DNA from: Cryomorphaceae bacterium
GTDB lineage: Bacteria; Bacteroidota; Bacteroidia; Flavobacteriales; Crocinitomicaceae
DNA length: 13,015 nt
Direction of reading: 5' to 3'
Assembly (NCBI GenBank): GCA_021298235.1
Contig: JAJTDX010000092.1
Location: 1 to 13,015, forward strand
Under the pieces are notes generated by a model. That model made no database searches, was not told the origin of the DNA, and saw nothing but the letters and a program-made list of their open reading frames with translations. This document shows, piece after piece, positions 1 to 7,205 of this stretch (positions are counted from its first letter, which is position 1; every line of letters starts with the position of its first letter). Both the position numbers and the translations under genes were made by a program.

Positions 1-1
1 C

Positions 2-1213
2 TTCAAAACAGACAATGCGGCTTTGAGAAAGATTTCTGTGAATGCAGTATTGAATCATTCCACTATGACGAATGGACCATTGTCGATTTCGGCAAATCAG
101 GTCAAAACTTTCAATTCTGAACAAATTCTACCGAATAAGTTCACAACATTGTTTGCTTTTCCTCACATGCACTTGTTGGGCAAAAGTTTTAAAGTTTGGG
201 CCAACGCTCCTTTGACGGGAGATACCACCCGAATTGTATGGATTCCAAAGTGGGATTTTCATTGGCAGGATAATTTTATTTTTCCGAATGCTTTGGTAAT
301 GCCAACAGGAACTACACTCAAGGCAGAAGCAATCTACGATAATACGACGTCAAATCCGAACAATCCATCATCTCCTCCACAGAATGTTTCCGCTGGTGAG
401 GGCACGAATGATGAAATGTTTTTAGTCTTCTTTGGATACATGCCTTTTATTTCCGGTGATCAAAATTTAATCGTCGACAAACGTGTATTCGCGAAAGGAG
501 CTACGACGTTTTGCGATGGTCATACGGTCCGTCTCGAGACGATACAGGGGGTGGGCTATACCTATCAATGGTTAAAAGATGGTGTTGCTATTCCCGGAGA
601 AACGAATTGGTTTATGGAAGCTGGTACATCAGGGGCCTATACGGTTTCCATTACTCTTGGTCCGAACAATGCCGTGTCAGACCCAGTGAATGTGGTCGTA
701 AATGCAGCGCCGACAGCGCAGATTCAAACACCGTCTTCAACTGTTATTCCGGTAGGAGGCACAGTAATGCTTTCAGCTGTGATTGGTTCAGGCCTTCAAT
801 ACCAATGGTATCTCAACGGAAATGCCATAGCCGGAGCGACTGCCTCTACCTATGACGCGGCCTTTAACGGGGCCTACACTGTTGAGGTATTTAATGGGGC
901 TTGTTATGCTCTCTCTGATCCTTTAGTCATGACTGGAGGTGTGGCAGGAATTAACGAAGCAGAGAACAATGGACTTTCAATGATTCCAAATCCTGCTTCC
1001 AATGTCGTTGAGCTAAGTGGAACACTATTACTGACGTCTGATATCGCAGAAATTGTTGACATGAATGGGAAGCTGGTATCTTCGCATGTCTTAACCGGAT
1101 CAATGTCGTATTCTCTGGCTACGAACCATTTGAATGAAGGCACCTACATCTTATCCTTGATGAACGGTGATAAAGAGATCGTGCTTCGTAAACGTTTCGT
1201 GATTGCCCGCTAG
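2..1213 (+). CDS. Secreted copper type II monooxygenase-like protein, 3' part, with Ig-like domains and T9SS type A sorting domain
   Basis: The reading frame is open to the left window edge, so the N-terminus (signal peptide and probably the first monooxygenase domain) is missing; the TTG at 23 is not a credible start. Domains in order: a Cu2_monoox_C-like domain with the copper-ligand pattern HMH at 164-172, an HW dipeptide in the following beta segment, an Asn/Pro-rich stretch, and a DEM motif whose Met codon is at 416-418. In peptidylglycine alpha-hydroxylating monooxygenase the matching His-x-His and Met bind the CuM copper. Next come two Ig-like domains (about 494-706 and 725-931, each with a YQW core and a GAYTV strand). 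Last is a T9SS type A tail from about 965, with the IPNPASN motif, a DMNGK turn and a basic end. Inferred role: an exported or surface-attached redox enzyme, substrate unknown. Its stop shares the CTAG at 1210-1213 with convergent truA. Confidence 0.8.
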   Translation, partial: FKTDNAALRKISVNAVLNHSTMTNGPLSISANQVKTFNSEQILPNKFTTLFAFPHMHLLGKSFKVWANAPLTGDTTRIVWIPKWDFHWQDNFIFPNALVMPTGTTLKAEAIYDNTTSNPNNPSSPPQNVSAGEGTNDEMFLVFFGYMPFISGDQNLIVDKRVFAKGATTFCDGHTVRLETIQGVGYTYQWLKDGVAIPGETNWFMEAGTSGAYTVSITLGPNNAVSDPVNVVVNAAPTAQIQTPSSTVIPVGGTVMLSAVIGSGLQYQWYLNGNAIAGATASTYDAAFNGAYTVEVFNGACYALSDPLVMTGGVAGINEAENNGLSMIPNPASNVVELSGTLLLTSDIAEIVDMNGKLVSSHVLTGSMSYSLATNHLNEGTYILSLMNGDKEIVLRKRFVIAR

Positions 1214-1953
1214 AAATTGTAGTCAATTTTCCAGAGGAAAAGTCCATGAGCTGGAACGGAAGTCGCGGCCGCACCTCTGTTTCTAGCGTCTAGAATTGTA
1301 CGAATTTCTTCCGGAGCGATGTTCTTCCATCCAACCTCCAAAAGTGTGCCCACCGTGGAGCGAACCATATTTCTGAGAAAACGGTCAGCTGATATTTCAA
1401 AATACCAACTCGTTTCACTTACTTGGTGCCATTTGGCATGTGTAAGTGTACAAATATTGGTTTTAACATCCGTATGAAGCTTTGAAAGCGATGTGAAATC
1501 TTGGGTGCCAAGGAAAAATTCAGCAGCCTGATTCATCAGGTGAAAATCTGGTACATTAGGGATGTAGAGATGACTTTCAGTTTTGAACGGATCTTTTTCC
1601 TGGCAAACATAATAGCGGTATGTCCGGGATAGAGCATCAAAGCGTGCATGAAAATCACATTTAAAAATCCGTTTTACTGCAATAGATTCTGGCAGCATGC
1701 GGTTCATTTTAAACTTGAAATGCTCGAGATCTGAAAGCACTTCATGATTCTCCAAATCTACGTGAAAAAAATATTGATTTGCGTGAACACCTGTGTCCGT
1801 TCTTCCACACCCTACTATTTCAATTTTCTTATTGGAATATATGCTGGAGACACATTGTTCTATGGTCTCTTGAACGGACGACTGTTCGGGTTGTCTTTGC
1901 CATCCGAAGAACAATTTTCCGTTGTAGGCTATTTCAAAGAAAAATCGCTGCAC
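1210..1953 (-). CDS. truA: tRNA pseudouridine synthase A
   Basis: This 247-residue protein is of normal TruA length. TruA converts uridines at positions 38-40 of the tRNA anticodon stem-loop to pseudouridine. The hallmark GRTDTGVHA motif is present, with the catalytic Asp at residue 53 (D60 in E. coli). The N-terminal FEIAYNG..FFGWQ and C-terminal FLRNMVRSTVGTLLEVG segments also match the family. The start is GTG. It is preferred because the family's first strand begins within a few residues of it and no ATG lies upstream in frame. The bases just before it are pyrimidine-rich (TTTCTTCCTCC), so there is no Shine-Dalgarno sequence. The gene lies 19 bases downstream of the TPR-PD40 gene and is probably cotranscribed with it. 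Family TruA motifs usually read GRTDAGVHA; the Thr here is a mild variant. Confidence 0.96.
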   Translation of the reverse strand: MQRFFFEIAYNGKLFFGWQRQPEQSSVQETIEQCVSSIYSNKKIEIVGCGRTDTGVHANQYFFHVDLENHEVLSDLEHFKFKMNRMLPESIAVKRIFKCDFHARFDALSRTYRYYVCQEKDPFKTESHLYIPNVPDFHLMNQAAEFFLGTQDFTSLSKLHTDVKTNICTLTHAKWHQVSETSWYFEISADRFLRNMVRSTVGTLLEVGWKNIAPEEIRTILDARNRGAAATSVPAHGLFLWKIDYNF

Positions 1954-1972
1954 GGAGGAAGAAATAATCTGC

Positions 1973-3340
1973 TTATTTCGAAGTAGGGATAGCGAAATCC
2001 GTCGTGTCTACCTGATAAATGTCCATACTCGCTTTCTGTCCGATGATTTGAAAACTTGAAAGAACAGCTTTATTAAGTGCCGGATAGTATTGGAAATGAG
2101 TGTCATTGTTCACCGAATTGAACTCAATTCCCAAATTCACGGGTGTACCCCATGTTCCACCTTTATTTTCAACTACATAGATGTCAAATCCACCCATGCC
2201 TTCCATGCCATCAGAGCTGTAGAATAAAAATCTTCCGTCTCCGGTGATGAAAGGAGTGGTTTCTCTTCCTACAGTATTAATTGGTGCCGGAAGTGGTTTT
2301 GCTTCTCCCCAATTTTTTCCATTTTTGGTTACCGCGTAAATGTCTGTTCCAGATTTGTCTCCCTTGCGGTCAGAAACAAAGTACATCGTATTCATATCAT
2401 CTGTCATTGTTGCGGCACCCTCAAAAAATGAGGTATTGATAGTTTTGTTGTTTATCCTCTTTGGAGTTGACCACTTATTCTTGTTAGTCATTTCAATTGT
2501 AAAGATGTCCGAACCTTTGGTTGGTTTGCTGCTTTCAATGGCGGTGTTATTAAGAGTCATTAAACCATACAAACCATCTTTTGAAATAAAATTAATAGCG
2601 TCAAACCCTTCAGAGTTAACGCGACCAAGCTCATTACTTATAGAATCCCAATCGCTAATCTCATCATTCCAGACGGCAAAATAGGTATCTTCAAAAAATT
2701 CTTGATCATCCGGATTCATATTCCCTCCCTTCGTATCACTGCGTCGCGAGACAAAATAGATGGTTTTTCCACCTTGGGTGAGAATTGGGCAGTAATCATT
2801 GTACCCGGAATTAATTGCACCCATAGACTCTTTCTTGGCTAATTTTCCAGAAGACATTTGTGCTTTCGCGAATTCACACTGTTTGATGCGCAATTCCAAT
2901 TGTAATTCTTTTACTCTCCCTGCTGAAAGCATTGAAATGGCCATGTTGTAATTCACTAGTGCCGAATCTATATTTCCAATTCGGTGATATGACCTCCCTA
3001 GCAATTCGTACACATCTTTATCGACTTCATTTTTATCAAGTTCGACAGCTTCTTTAGCATATTTCAATGCAAGTCCGTAATTATTTTGCTGGTAATGACA
3101 TTGTCCTACCCAATAAGCACCACGCCAATTGTTGGGGTCTTTTACCGAAGCTTGTCTGAATTGGACAAGTGCGTCACGTACTTTGCCTTCATTGAAAAGT
3201 CCTTTTCCTTTTTCTATTAGGGTCAATGCAGCTGTTTTGTCAACGAGAGTGGTAAGGGTATCCGGGGGTAAACTTTCTGCAAGTGCAGCATTCACAAAAA
3301 AAAGCGCACATACCGATAGGGAGACAATTCCTTTGATCAT
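1973..3340 (-). CDS. Periplasmic TPR and PD40 beta-propeller protein
   Basis: This 455-residue protein has a Sec signal peptide at residues 1-22 (hydrophobic core, ALA-ES cleavage region). There is no lipobox cysteine after it; the only Cys in the signal, at residue 11, is inside the core. About three TPR units follow (roughly 38-71, 72-105 and 109-142), e.g. AYWVGQCHYQQNNYGLALKYA. From about residue 178 there is a WD40-like PD40 propeller with repeated blades of the type GKTIYFVSRR, MNTMYFVSDR and GRFLFYSSDG, each followed by a (G)xDIY segment. This TPR+PD40 order is the front half of Bacteroidota envelope proteins such as the T9SS component PorE, which end in an OmpA domain; here the OmpA domain is absent. 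The function is therefore open: probably a protein-protein scaffold in the periplasm. It lies 76 bases after the EI24 gene and 19 bases before truA. Confidence 0.85.
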   Translation of the reverse strand: MIKGIVSLSVCALFFVNAALAESLPPDTLTTLVDKTAALTLIEKGKGLFNEGKVRDALVQFRQASVKDPNNWRGAYWVGQCHYQQNNYGLALKYAKEAVELDKNEVDKDVYELLGRSYHRIGNIDSALVNYNMAISMLSAGRVKELQLELRIKQCEFAKAQMSSGKLAKKESMGAINSGYNDYCPILTQGGKTIYFVSRRSDTKGGNMNPDDQEFFEDTYFAVWNDEISDWDSISNELGRVNSEGFDAINFISKDGLYGLMTLNNTAIESSKPTKGSDIFTIEMTNKNKWSTPKRINNKTINTSFFEGAATMTDDMNTMYFVSDRKGDKSGTDIYAVTKNGKNWGEAKPLPAPINTVGRETTPFITGDGRFLFYSSDGMEGMGGFDIYVVENKGGTWGTPVNLGIEFNSVNNDTHFQYYPALNKAVLSSFQIIGQKASMDIYQVDTTDFAIPTSK

Positions 3341-3358
3341 AGGATTAAATGTTTGTAT

Positions 3359-3390
3359 ACAAGCTAAATGTTCACTGCAAAAGAAAGCAA
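3359..3390 (-). promoter_or_regulatory. Weak candidate promoter for the TPR-PD40 gene
   Basis: In the 76-base gap upstream of the TPR-PD40 gene, the minus strand reads TTG (3390-3388), 21 bases, then TAGCTTGT (3366-3359). This is an imperfect version of the Bacteroidota TTG/TAnnTTTG pattern. The initiation point would lie a few bases upstream of the ATG at 3340. The match is poor at the end of the -7 element, and readthrough from the upstream EI24 gene is equally possible. Confidence 0.22.
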
Positions 3391-3416
3391 TTTTATGTTT
3401 TATAGAAAGTGTTTAT

Positions 3417-4226
3417 TTACTTTTCCGTCGCTTCTGTTGATATTTTTATAGAATCCTTCTCAAGTTCTGCCATACACAAGGTTGCTGCGAGGATACCAAT
3501 CAAAGGAGATAAAGCTCTGGAAAGCCAAATGAACATGTCTTTCATACCGGTGAGTGAATCAAAAGGAAAAGGCGCAGCGGTTGGAAAAAGTATGCTTAAT
3601 GAAAAGCATGCACCAATGGAAAGGGCAATTCCTTTATGACTTTTAATGAAAGAAATACATTGGTGGTAGTTTAGTTTTTTTCTTTCCAAAGAATAATCTA
3701 AAAAGTTAAAGCCATAAAAATAGGCGCCAAATACAAAAGTTCCAAGTCTGAAAATTACTTTTTCACTTTCCCCTAATAAACTAATTGTGAACAGGTACAG
3801 TATCAAGATCCAGAATGAATATAAGATAATATTTCTTAGACTCAAGCGTGCGGCACGAAGTACATCTTTTAAAAATTGAAACAGTTCAAAAGGGGTGTCT
3901 TTTCCGGAAATCAATTTTTCACATCGTTCGCTGTAATACGTAAATAGTGGGGTTAGAATCAATGGCGCAAGAAAATTTCCCAAGGCAAACATGAGAATTC
4001 CAAGAATCGTTTGGAACGTAATGGCTATCCATGCCCAAAATATTCCTATTGTGGAATTTGCTTCAGCAATTTTCTCAGTTGGGAGAATCAATTCATTTCC
4101 CGTATTTAAAATGATTGCGATAAGTATGGGCAGTATGGCAAATGAATATAATCGATACCTGAAAAATAACGGTACTGCTTTCAGAAAGACTTTGAATCCA
4201 AGAATAAGGTGGCTCCATTTTGGCAT
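3417..4226 (-). CDS. EI24 domain-containing integral membrane protein (CysZ-like superfamily)
   Basis: A polytopic membrane protein of 269 residues from the ATG at 4224-4226. Visible EI24-family traits are the opening amphipathic stretch (LILGFKVFLKAVPLFFRYRL) before a first membrane segment beginning at ILP, a long second hydrophobic segment ending in PLILTPLFTYYSE, a cytosolic-looking basic segment (LKDVLRAARLSLRN), and the later FGAYFYGFNFLDYSLERK motif. Family members include CysZ, a sulfate transporter, but most Bacteroidota members have no known substrate, so no transport role is assigned. An in-frame GTG at 4260-4262 would add 12 residues; the ATG is preferred because homologues begin close to the amphipathic stretch. 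The stop lies 76 bases upstream of the TPR-PD40 gene on the same strand. It is divergent from purB, with 93 bases between the two starts. Confidence 0.75.
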   Translation of the reverse strand: MPKWSHLILGFKVFLKAVPLFFRYRLYSFAILPILIAIILNTGNELILPTEKIAEANSTIGIFWAWIAITFQTILGILMFALGNFLAPLILTPLFTYYSERCEKLISGKDTPFELFQFLKDVLRAARLSLRNIILYSFWILILYLFTISLLGESEKVIFRLGTFVFGAYFYGFNFLDYSLERKKLNYHQCISFIKSHKGIALSIGACFSLSILFPTAAPFPFDSLTGMKDMFIWLSRALSPLIGILAATLCMAELEKDSIKISTEATEK

Positions 4227-4229
4227 CTT

Positions 4230-4237
4230 CAAAAATA
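4230..4237 (-). promoter_or_regulatory. Candidate -7 element directly before the EI24 gene
   Basis: The minus strand reads TATTTTTG, a full match to the Bacteroidota -7 consensus TAnnTTTG, ending only three bases before the ATG at 4226. If functional, transcription would begin at or next to the start codon and give a leaderless message. No TTG is visible 17-23 bases upstream, and the region is AT-rich, so chance is a real alternative. Confidence 0.3.
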
Positions 4238-4279
4238 GGAAATAGAGCAGGTACAGCCACACTACGTCTATGGAAATAT

Positions 4280-4287
4280 TATCTTTG
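4280..4287 (+). promoter_or_regulatory. Candidate -7 element of the purB promoter
   Basis: TATCTTTG matches the Bacteroidota -7 consensus TAnnTTTG at every fixed position and lies 32 bases before the purB ATG, implying a leader of about 25-30 bases. There is no clear TTG at the -33 position (about 4254-4262). It sits in the 93-base divergent gap between the EI24 gene and purB, which is where a purB promoter has to be. Confidence 0.45.
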
Positions 4288-4319
4288 CCCTTTCATTTTT
4301 GACGGTTAATTCTTTGAAT

Positions 4320-5622
4320 ATGTCCACATCCAGTCTTACTGCCATTTCACCTGTTGATGGTCGGTATCAGTCTAAAACACAAGAACTACAGTCCTATTTT
4401 TCAGAATATGGACTAATTCGCTACAGGGTAATCGTGGAAGTGGAATATTTTATCGCGCTCGTTTGTACGCGTCTCACTCCCTTAGAAGACTTTCCAATGG
4501 AGAAGATGGAAGATTTGAGAATGATTTGCGTAAACTTTTCGGAAGAGGATGCCCTTTGGATCAAGAATACCGAAAAAGTGACGAATCATGATGTGAAAGC
4601 TGTTGAATATTTTCTGAAAGAAAAGTTGAATGAGTTGGGCCTGGAGAAATATGCTGAATTCGTGCATTTTGGTCTAACATCTCAGGATATAAATAATACC
4701 TCTGTTCCGCTTTCTTTGAAGGAAGCTATTCATGAGCAATACTTTCCGCTAATGAGGAAAGTGCTCGACAAGCTAACTGCAATGCAGGAGGAGTGGAAAG
4801 ACATTCCTATGCTGGCTCGTACGCATGGTCAACCCGCATCACCGACACGTTTAGGAAAGGAAATTAAAGTTTTTACGGAGCGATTAAGTATTCAATTACA
4901 GCAGCTCGAACCAATAAAATACGCAGCAAAATTTGGGGGCGCAACAGGAAATTTTAATGCACATTACGTAGCTTACCCCTCCTATGATTGGGTGTCTTTC
5001 GCTAATTCTTTCGTTAATTCCATTCTTGGATTGAGCCGAAGTCAAACTACCACGCAAATCGAACATTATGACAACCTTGCTGCACTCTTTGACTGTTTGA
5101 AGAGGATCAATACCATCCTTCTTGATTTGAATCGTGACATGTGGACCTATATTTCGATGGACTATTTTAAACAGAAATTGAAGGAAGGAGAAATTGGTTC
5201 GTCATATCGGCGTAGCAAATGCCTTGTTCGAACATCTTTCCGCTAAATTGCCAGTTTCCAGATTACAAAGGGATCTGACCGATTCAACCGTATTAAGAAC
5301 GATCGGGTTGCCTATGGCGCATACGTTTATTGCAATCAAATCCACCCTCAATGGCCTTGATAAATTGTTGCTAAACAGAGATGCCTTCGAAAGCGATCTT
5401 GAAAAGAACTGGGCGGTTGTAGCTGAAGCAATTCAAACAATATTAAGACGAGAAGGATTTCCGAAACCTTACGAAGCTTTAAAAGGGTTGACCCGAAAAA
5501 ATGAGGCGGTAACAAAAGAAACAGTGCATTCATTTATCGATCAATTGAATGTTTCGGAGGAATTAAAGGCAGAATTAAAGGCAATAACCCCTTCAAACTA
5601 TACCGGCATCGATCTGGTATGA
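4320..5622 (+). pseudogene. purB: Adenylosuccinate lyase, broken by an internal deletion of about 50 bp with frameshift
   Basis: Adenylosuccinate lyase acts twice in purine metabolism: on SAICAR, and on adenylosuccinate to give AMP. The ATG at 4320 opens MSTSSLTAISPVDGRY, typical of the family; the TTG at 4299 is less likely. The first 295 residues are intact, with TNHDVKAVEYF, the TSQDINN loop, ARTHGQP (catalytic His 169; H171 in E. coli) and GGATGNFNAH. The frame reads GEIGSS up to 5204, then shifts and stops at TAA 5244-5246. Normal sequence resumes in another frame at 5206 (IGVANALFEHLSAKL, QRDLTDSTVLRTIG) and runs cleanly to 5622. The 17-residue loop expected between GSS and IGVAN (AMPHKVNPIDFENSEGN in the family), including the catalytic Ser region, is absent. 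Restored, the protein would be about 450 residues, the usual length. It is either a recent null mutation or an assembly error. The stop overlaps the next gene's start (ATGA). Confidence 0.9.
5202..5208 (+). other. Deletion junction in purB
   Basis: The last base that fits the upstream frame is 5204 (TCA, second Ser of GSS), and the downstream frame resumes with ATC at 5206. One base (T 5205) is left of the 51 bases expected to encode the 17 missing residues, so about 50 bp are lost, which accounts for the frame change. The A at 5204 could come from either flank, so at most one or two bases of microhomology are visible. Confidence 0.85.
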
Positions 5623-7205
5623 TTTCGTTCATGATTTATTTAAAGCGCATTGGACTGAGTATTTTTTTTGCGCTTGGTCTTCTTTCTGCGAGTGCTCAAA
5701 AATACCCTATCGAGTGGAGTGAGTCTTTCAGATCGGGAAGCCAATTAAATACAATTCTTCCGATTTCTGGTTCGAATTTCTACGCGTTACGTTGGTCGGG
5801 GGGAATCTTGGGTTCGTTGACTCTTTCGAAGCATGTTCATTTTGAAAATATCCTGCAGAAAAGAATTGCCTTGAAAGTAGAGAATGGCATGGCCAATTAC
5901 GAAGGGATTCAGCGTATCGGAAATAAACTGATTGTTTTTCTCTCTGACCGATTGAAAGGTGTCAATCATTTGTATATGCAGGAATACAATGAGGAGCTCA
6001 TGCCGAAAGGACCGGCAGTGGAGGTAGCCACATTTGAAGAGGAGAGAGGAAGAGGTAAGGGGATATTTCAAACAATTGTCTCAAGAGATCTAAATTACAT
6101 AGGAATAATTTGGGAAATTCCAGGCAGACGTGATTTCCCGGACAGATATGGATTTAAAATTCTCGACAGCACTCTTCAGGAACATTCAAGTGGTGATTAT
6201 GCCCTTCCTTTTGATCCAAAATTATGTGCAATTGATCAGCATTATCTTTCGAATACAGGGGATTATTTTCTTTCACTCACGGAGTTTGAATCCATAGATC
6301 GAAAATTATTCAGGGATTACCAAAGTTACAAGTCGGTTCACATTTTACACGTGACTGAGGATGAGGTGGAAGATATGGTTATTGATGTTCAGGGAAAACG
6401 AATCGATGCCATGACCATGAGCTCCGATAATGAAAAGGTGTTTACCATACTTGGCGTGTACGGAGAAAAGGGAAAGCCAGGAGTTTCCGGCCTTATCTAT
6501 CTGCGCGCCAACTTTTTGAAACGCGAGATTATTGATGAGGGTTCAACCATATTTTCAAAGGATTTTATCACCCAAGATTGGTCTGACCGTGAAAGACAAC
6601 GTGCAGATCGAAGGGAATCCAGGGGGAGAGGTGAGCCGCAGTTTTATAATTATGTGGTCCGTCAGTCAGAAGTACTTAAGGATGGCAGCATCGTTGGTTC
6701 ACTCGAACAGTTTTATGTCGTTGTCAATACATACACCGATCCACGAACTGGTGTGACCAGGACATCCTATACGTATTATTACAATGATATTATAGCCTTT
6801 AAGGTTGGCAAAGACGGTGGTTTTGATTGGTTGACAAAAATCCGAAAAACACAGGTTTCAACCAATGATGACGGATATTTCAGCTCTTATTTGCGATTCA
6901 TTGATAATGGAAAGATGTGCATTCTTTTCAATGATAATATCAATAACTACGATGACGTTGGGCGATTCATAGACACCAATCGAATCTATCCTTCCAGTTT
7001 TACCAAGAAAAGGAATGCAGTTGCATTGGTTCAGGTGGATTTGCAAGACGGTTCAGTTGATAGACAAATGCTGTTCGATCGGAAAGAAGTTCAAGCCTTG
7101 GCAGTACCGCGAAAAAGTCCTGTAGATTACAACCAGAAGTATATTCTAATTTATGCCACCTACGGAAGACGTGAGCGCTTCGGACTGATGAAATTGGCAG
7201 AATAG
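5619..7205 (+). CDS. Secreted protein of unknown function, conserved-looking in Bacteroidota
   Basis: I do not recognise a named domain in this 528-residue protein. It has a clear signal peptide (basic YLKR, then a hydrophobic run ending ASA-QK near residue 26). No lipobox Cys follows, so it is probably periplasmic or secreted. The start ATG overlaps the purB stop as ATGA; an ATG at 5631 would also leave a complete signal peptide. The body alternates short beta-strand-like segments with polar turns, compatible with a beta-propeller-like fold, though I see no regular blade motif. An Arg/Asp-rich, probably exposed loop lies at about residues 318-340. The best-conserved-looking part is about 385-445: a YYYND segment, FDWLTKI, TNDDGYFSSY and ILFNDNINN. 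From memory this resembles the C-terminal part of uncharacterised Bacteroidota secreted proteins, without experimental function. It abuts convergent lnt with no intergenic base. Confidence 0.8.
   Translation: MISFMIYLKRIGLSIFFALGLLSASAQKYPIEWSESFRSGSQLNTILPISGSNFYALRWSGGILGSLTLSKHVHFENILQKRIALKVENGMANYEGIQRIGNKLIVFLSDRLKGVNHLYMQEYNEELMPKGPAVEVATFEEERGRGKGIFQTIVSRDLNYIGIIWEIPGRRDFPDRYGFKILDSTLQEHSSGDYALPFDPKLCAIDQHYLSNTGDYFLSLTEFESIDRKLFRDYQSYKSVHILHVTEDEVEDMVIDVQGKRIDAMTMSSDNEKVFTILGVYGEKGKPGVSGLIYLRANFLKREIIDEGSTIFSKDFITQDWSDRERQRADRRESRGRGEPQFYNYVVRQSEVLKDGSIVGSLEQFYVVVNTYTDPRTGVTRTSYTYYYNDIIAFKVGKDGGFDWLTKIRKTQVSTNDDGYFSSYLRFIDNGKMCILFNDNINNYDDVGRFIDTNRIYPSSFTKKRNAVALVQVDLQDGSVDRQMLFDRKEVQALAVPRKSPVDYNQKYILIYATYGRRERFGLMKLAE

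Noticed and set aside
511..855. Plus-strand open frame of 114 codons inside the monooxygenase-like gene
   Set aside because: It overlaps the Ig-like domains in another frame, and its composition (many Cys, Ser, Arg) is that of an out-of-frame translation.
3341..3416. Terminator or small RNA in the gap between the EI24 and TPR-PD40 genes
   Set aside because: No inverted repeat with a T-tract is visible; only a weak promoter-like match is found.
5190..5215. Programmed frameshift or translational bypass in purB
   Set aside because: A frame change or ribosome hop can only skip bases that are present. Here the bases for 17 conserved residues are absent from the DNA, and no slippery heptamer is visible.
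5194..5622. A separate 142-residue gene starting at a TTG inside purB
   Set aside because: Its sequence is the C-terminal third of adenylosuccinate lyase continuing in a shifted frame; it lacks an active site of its own, so it is part of the broken purB.
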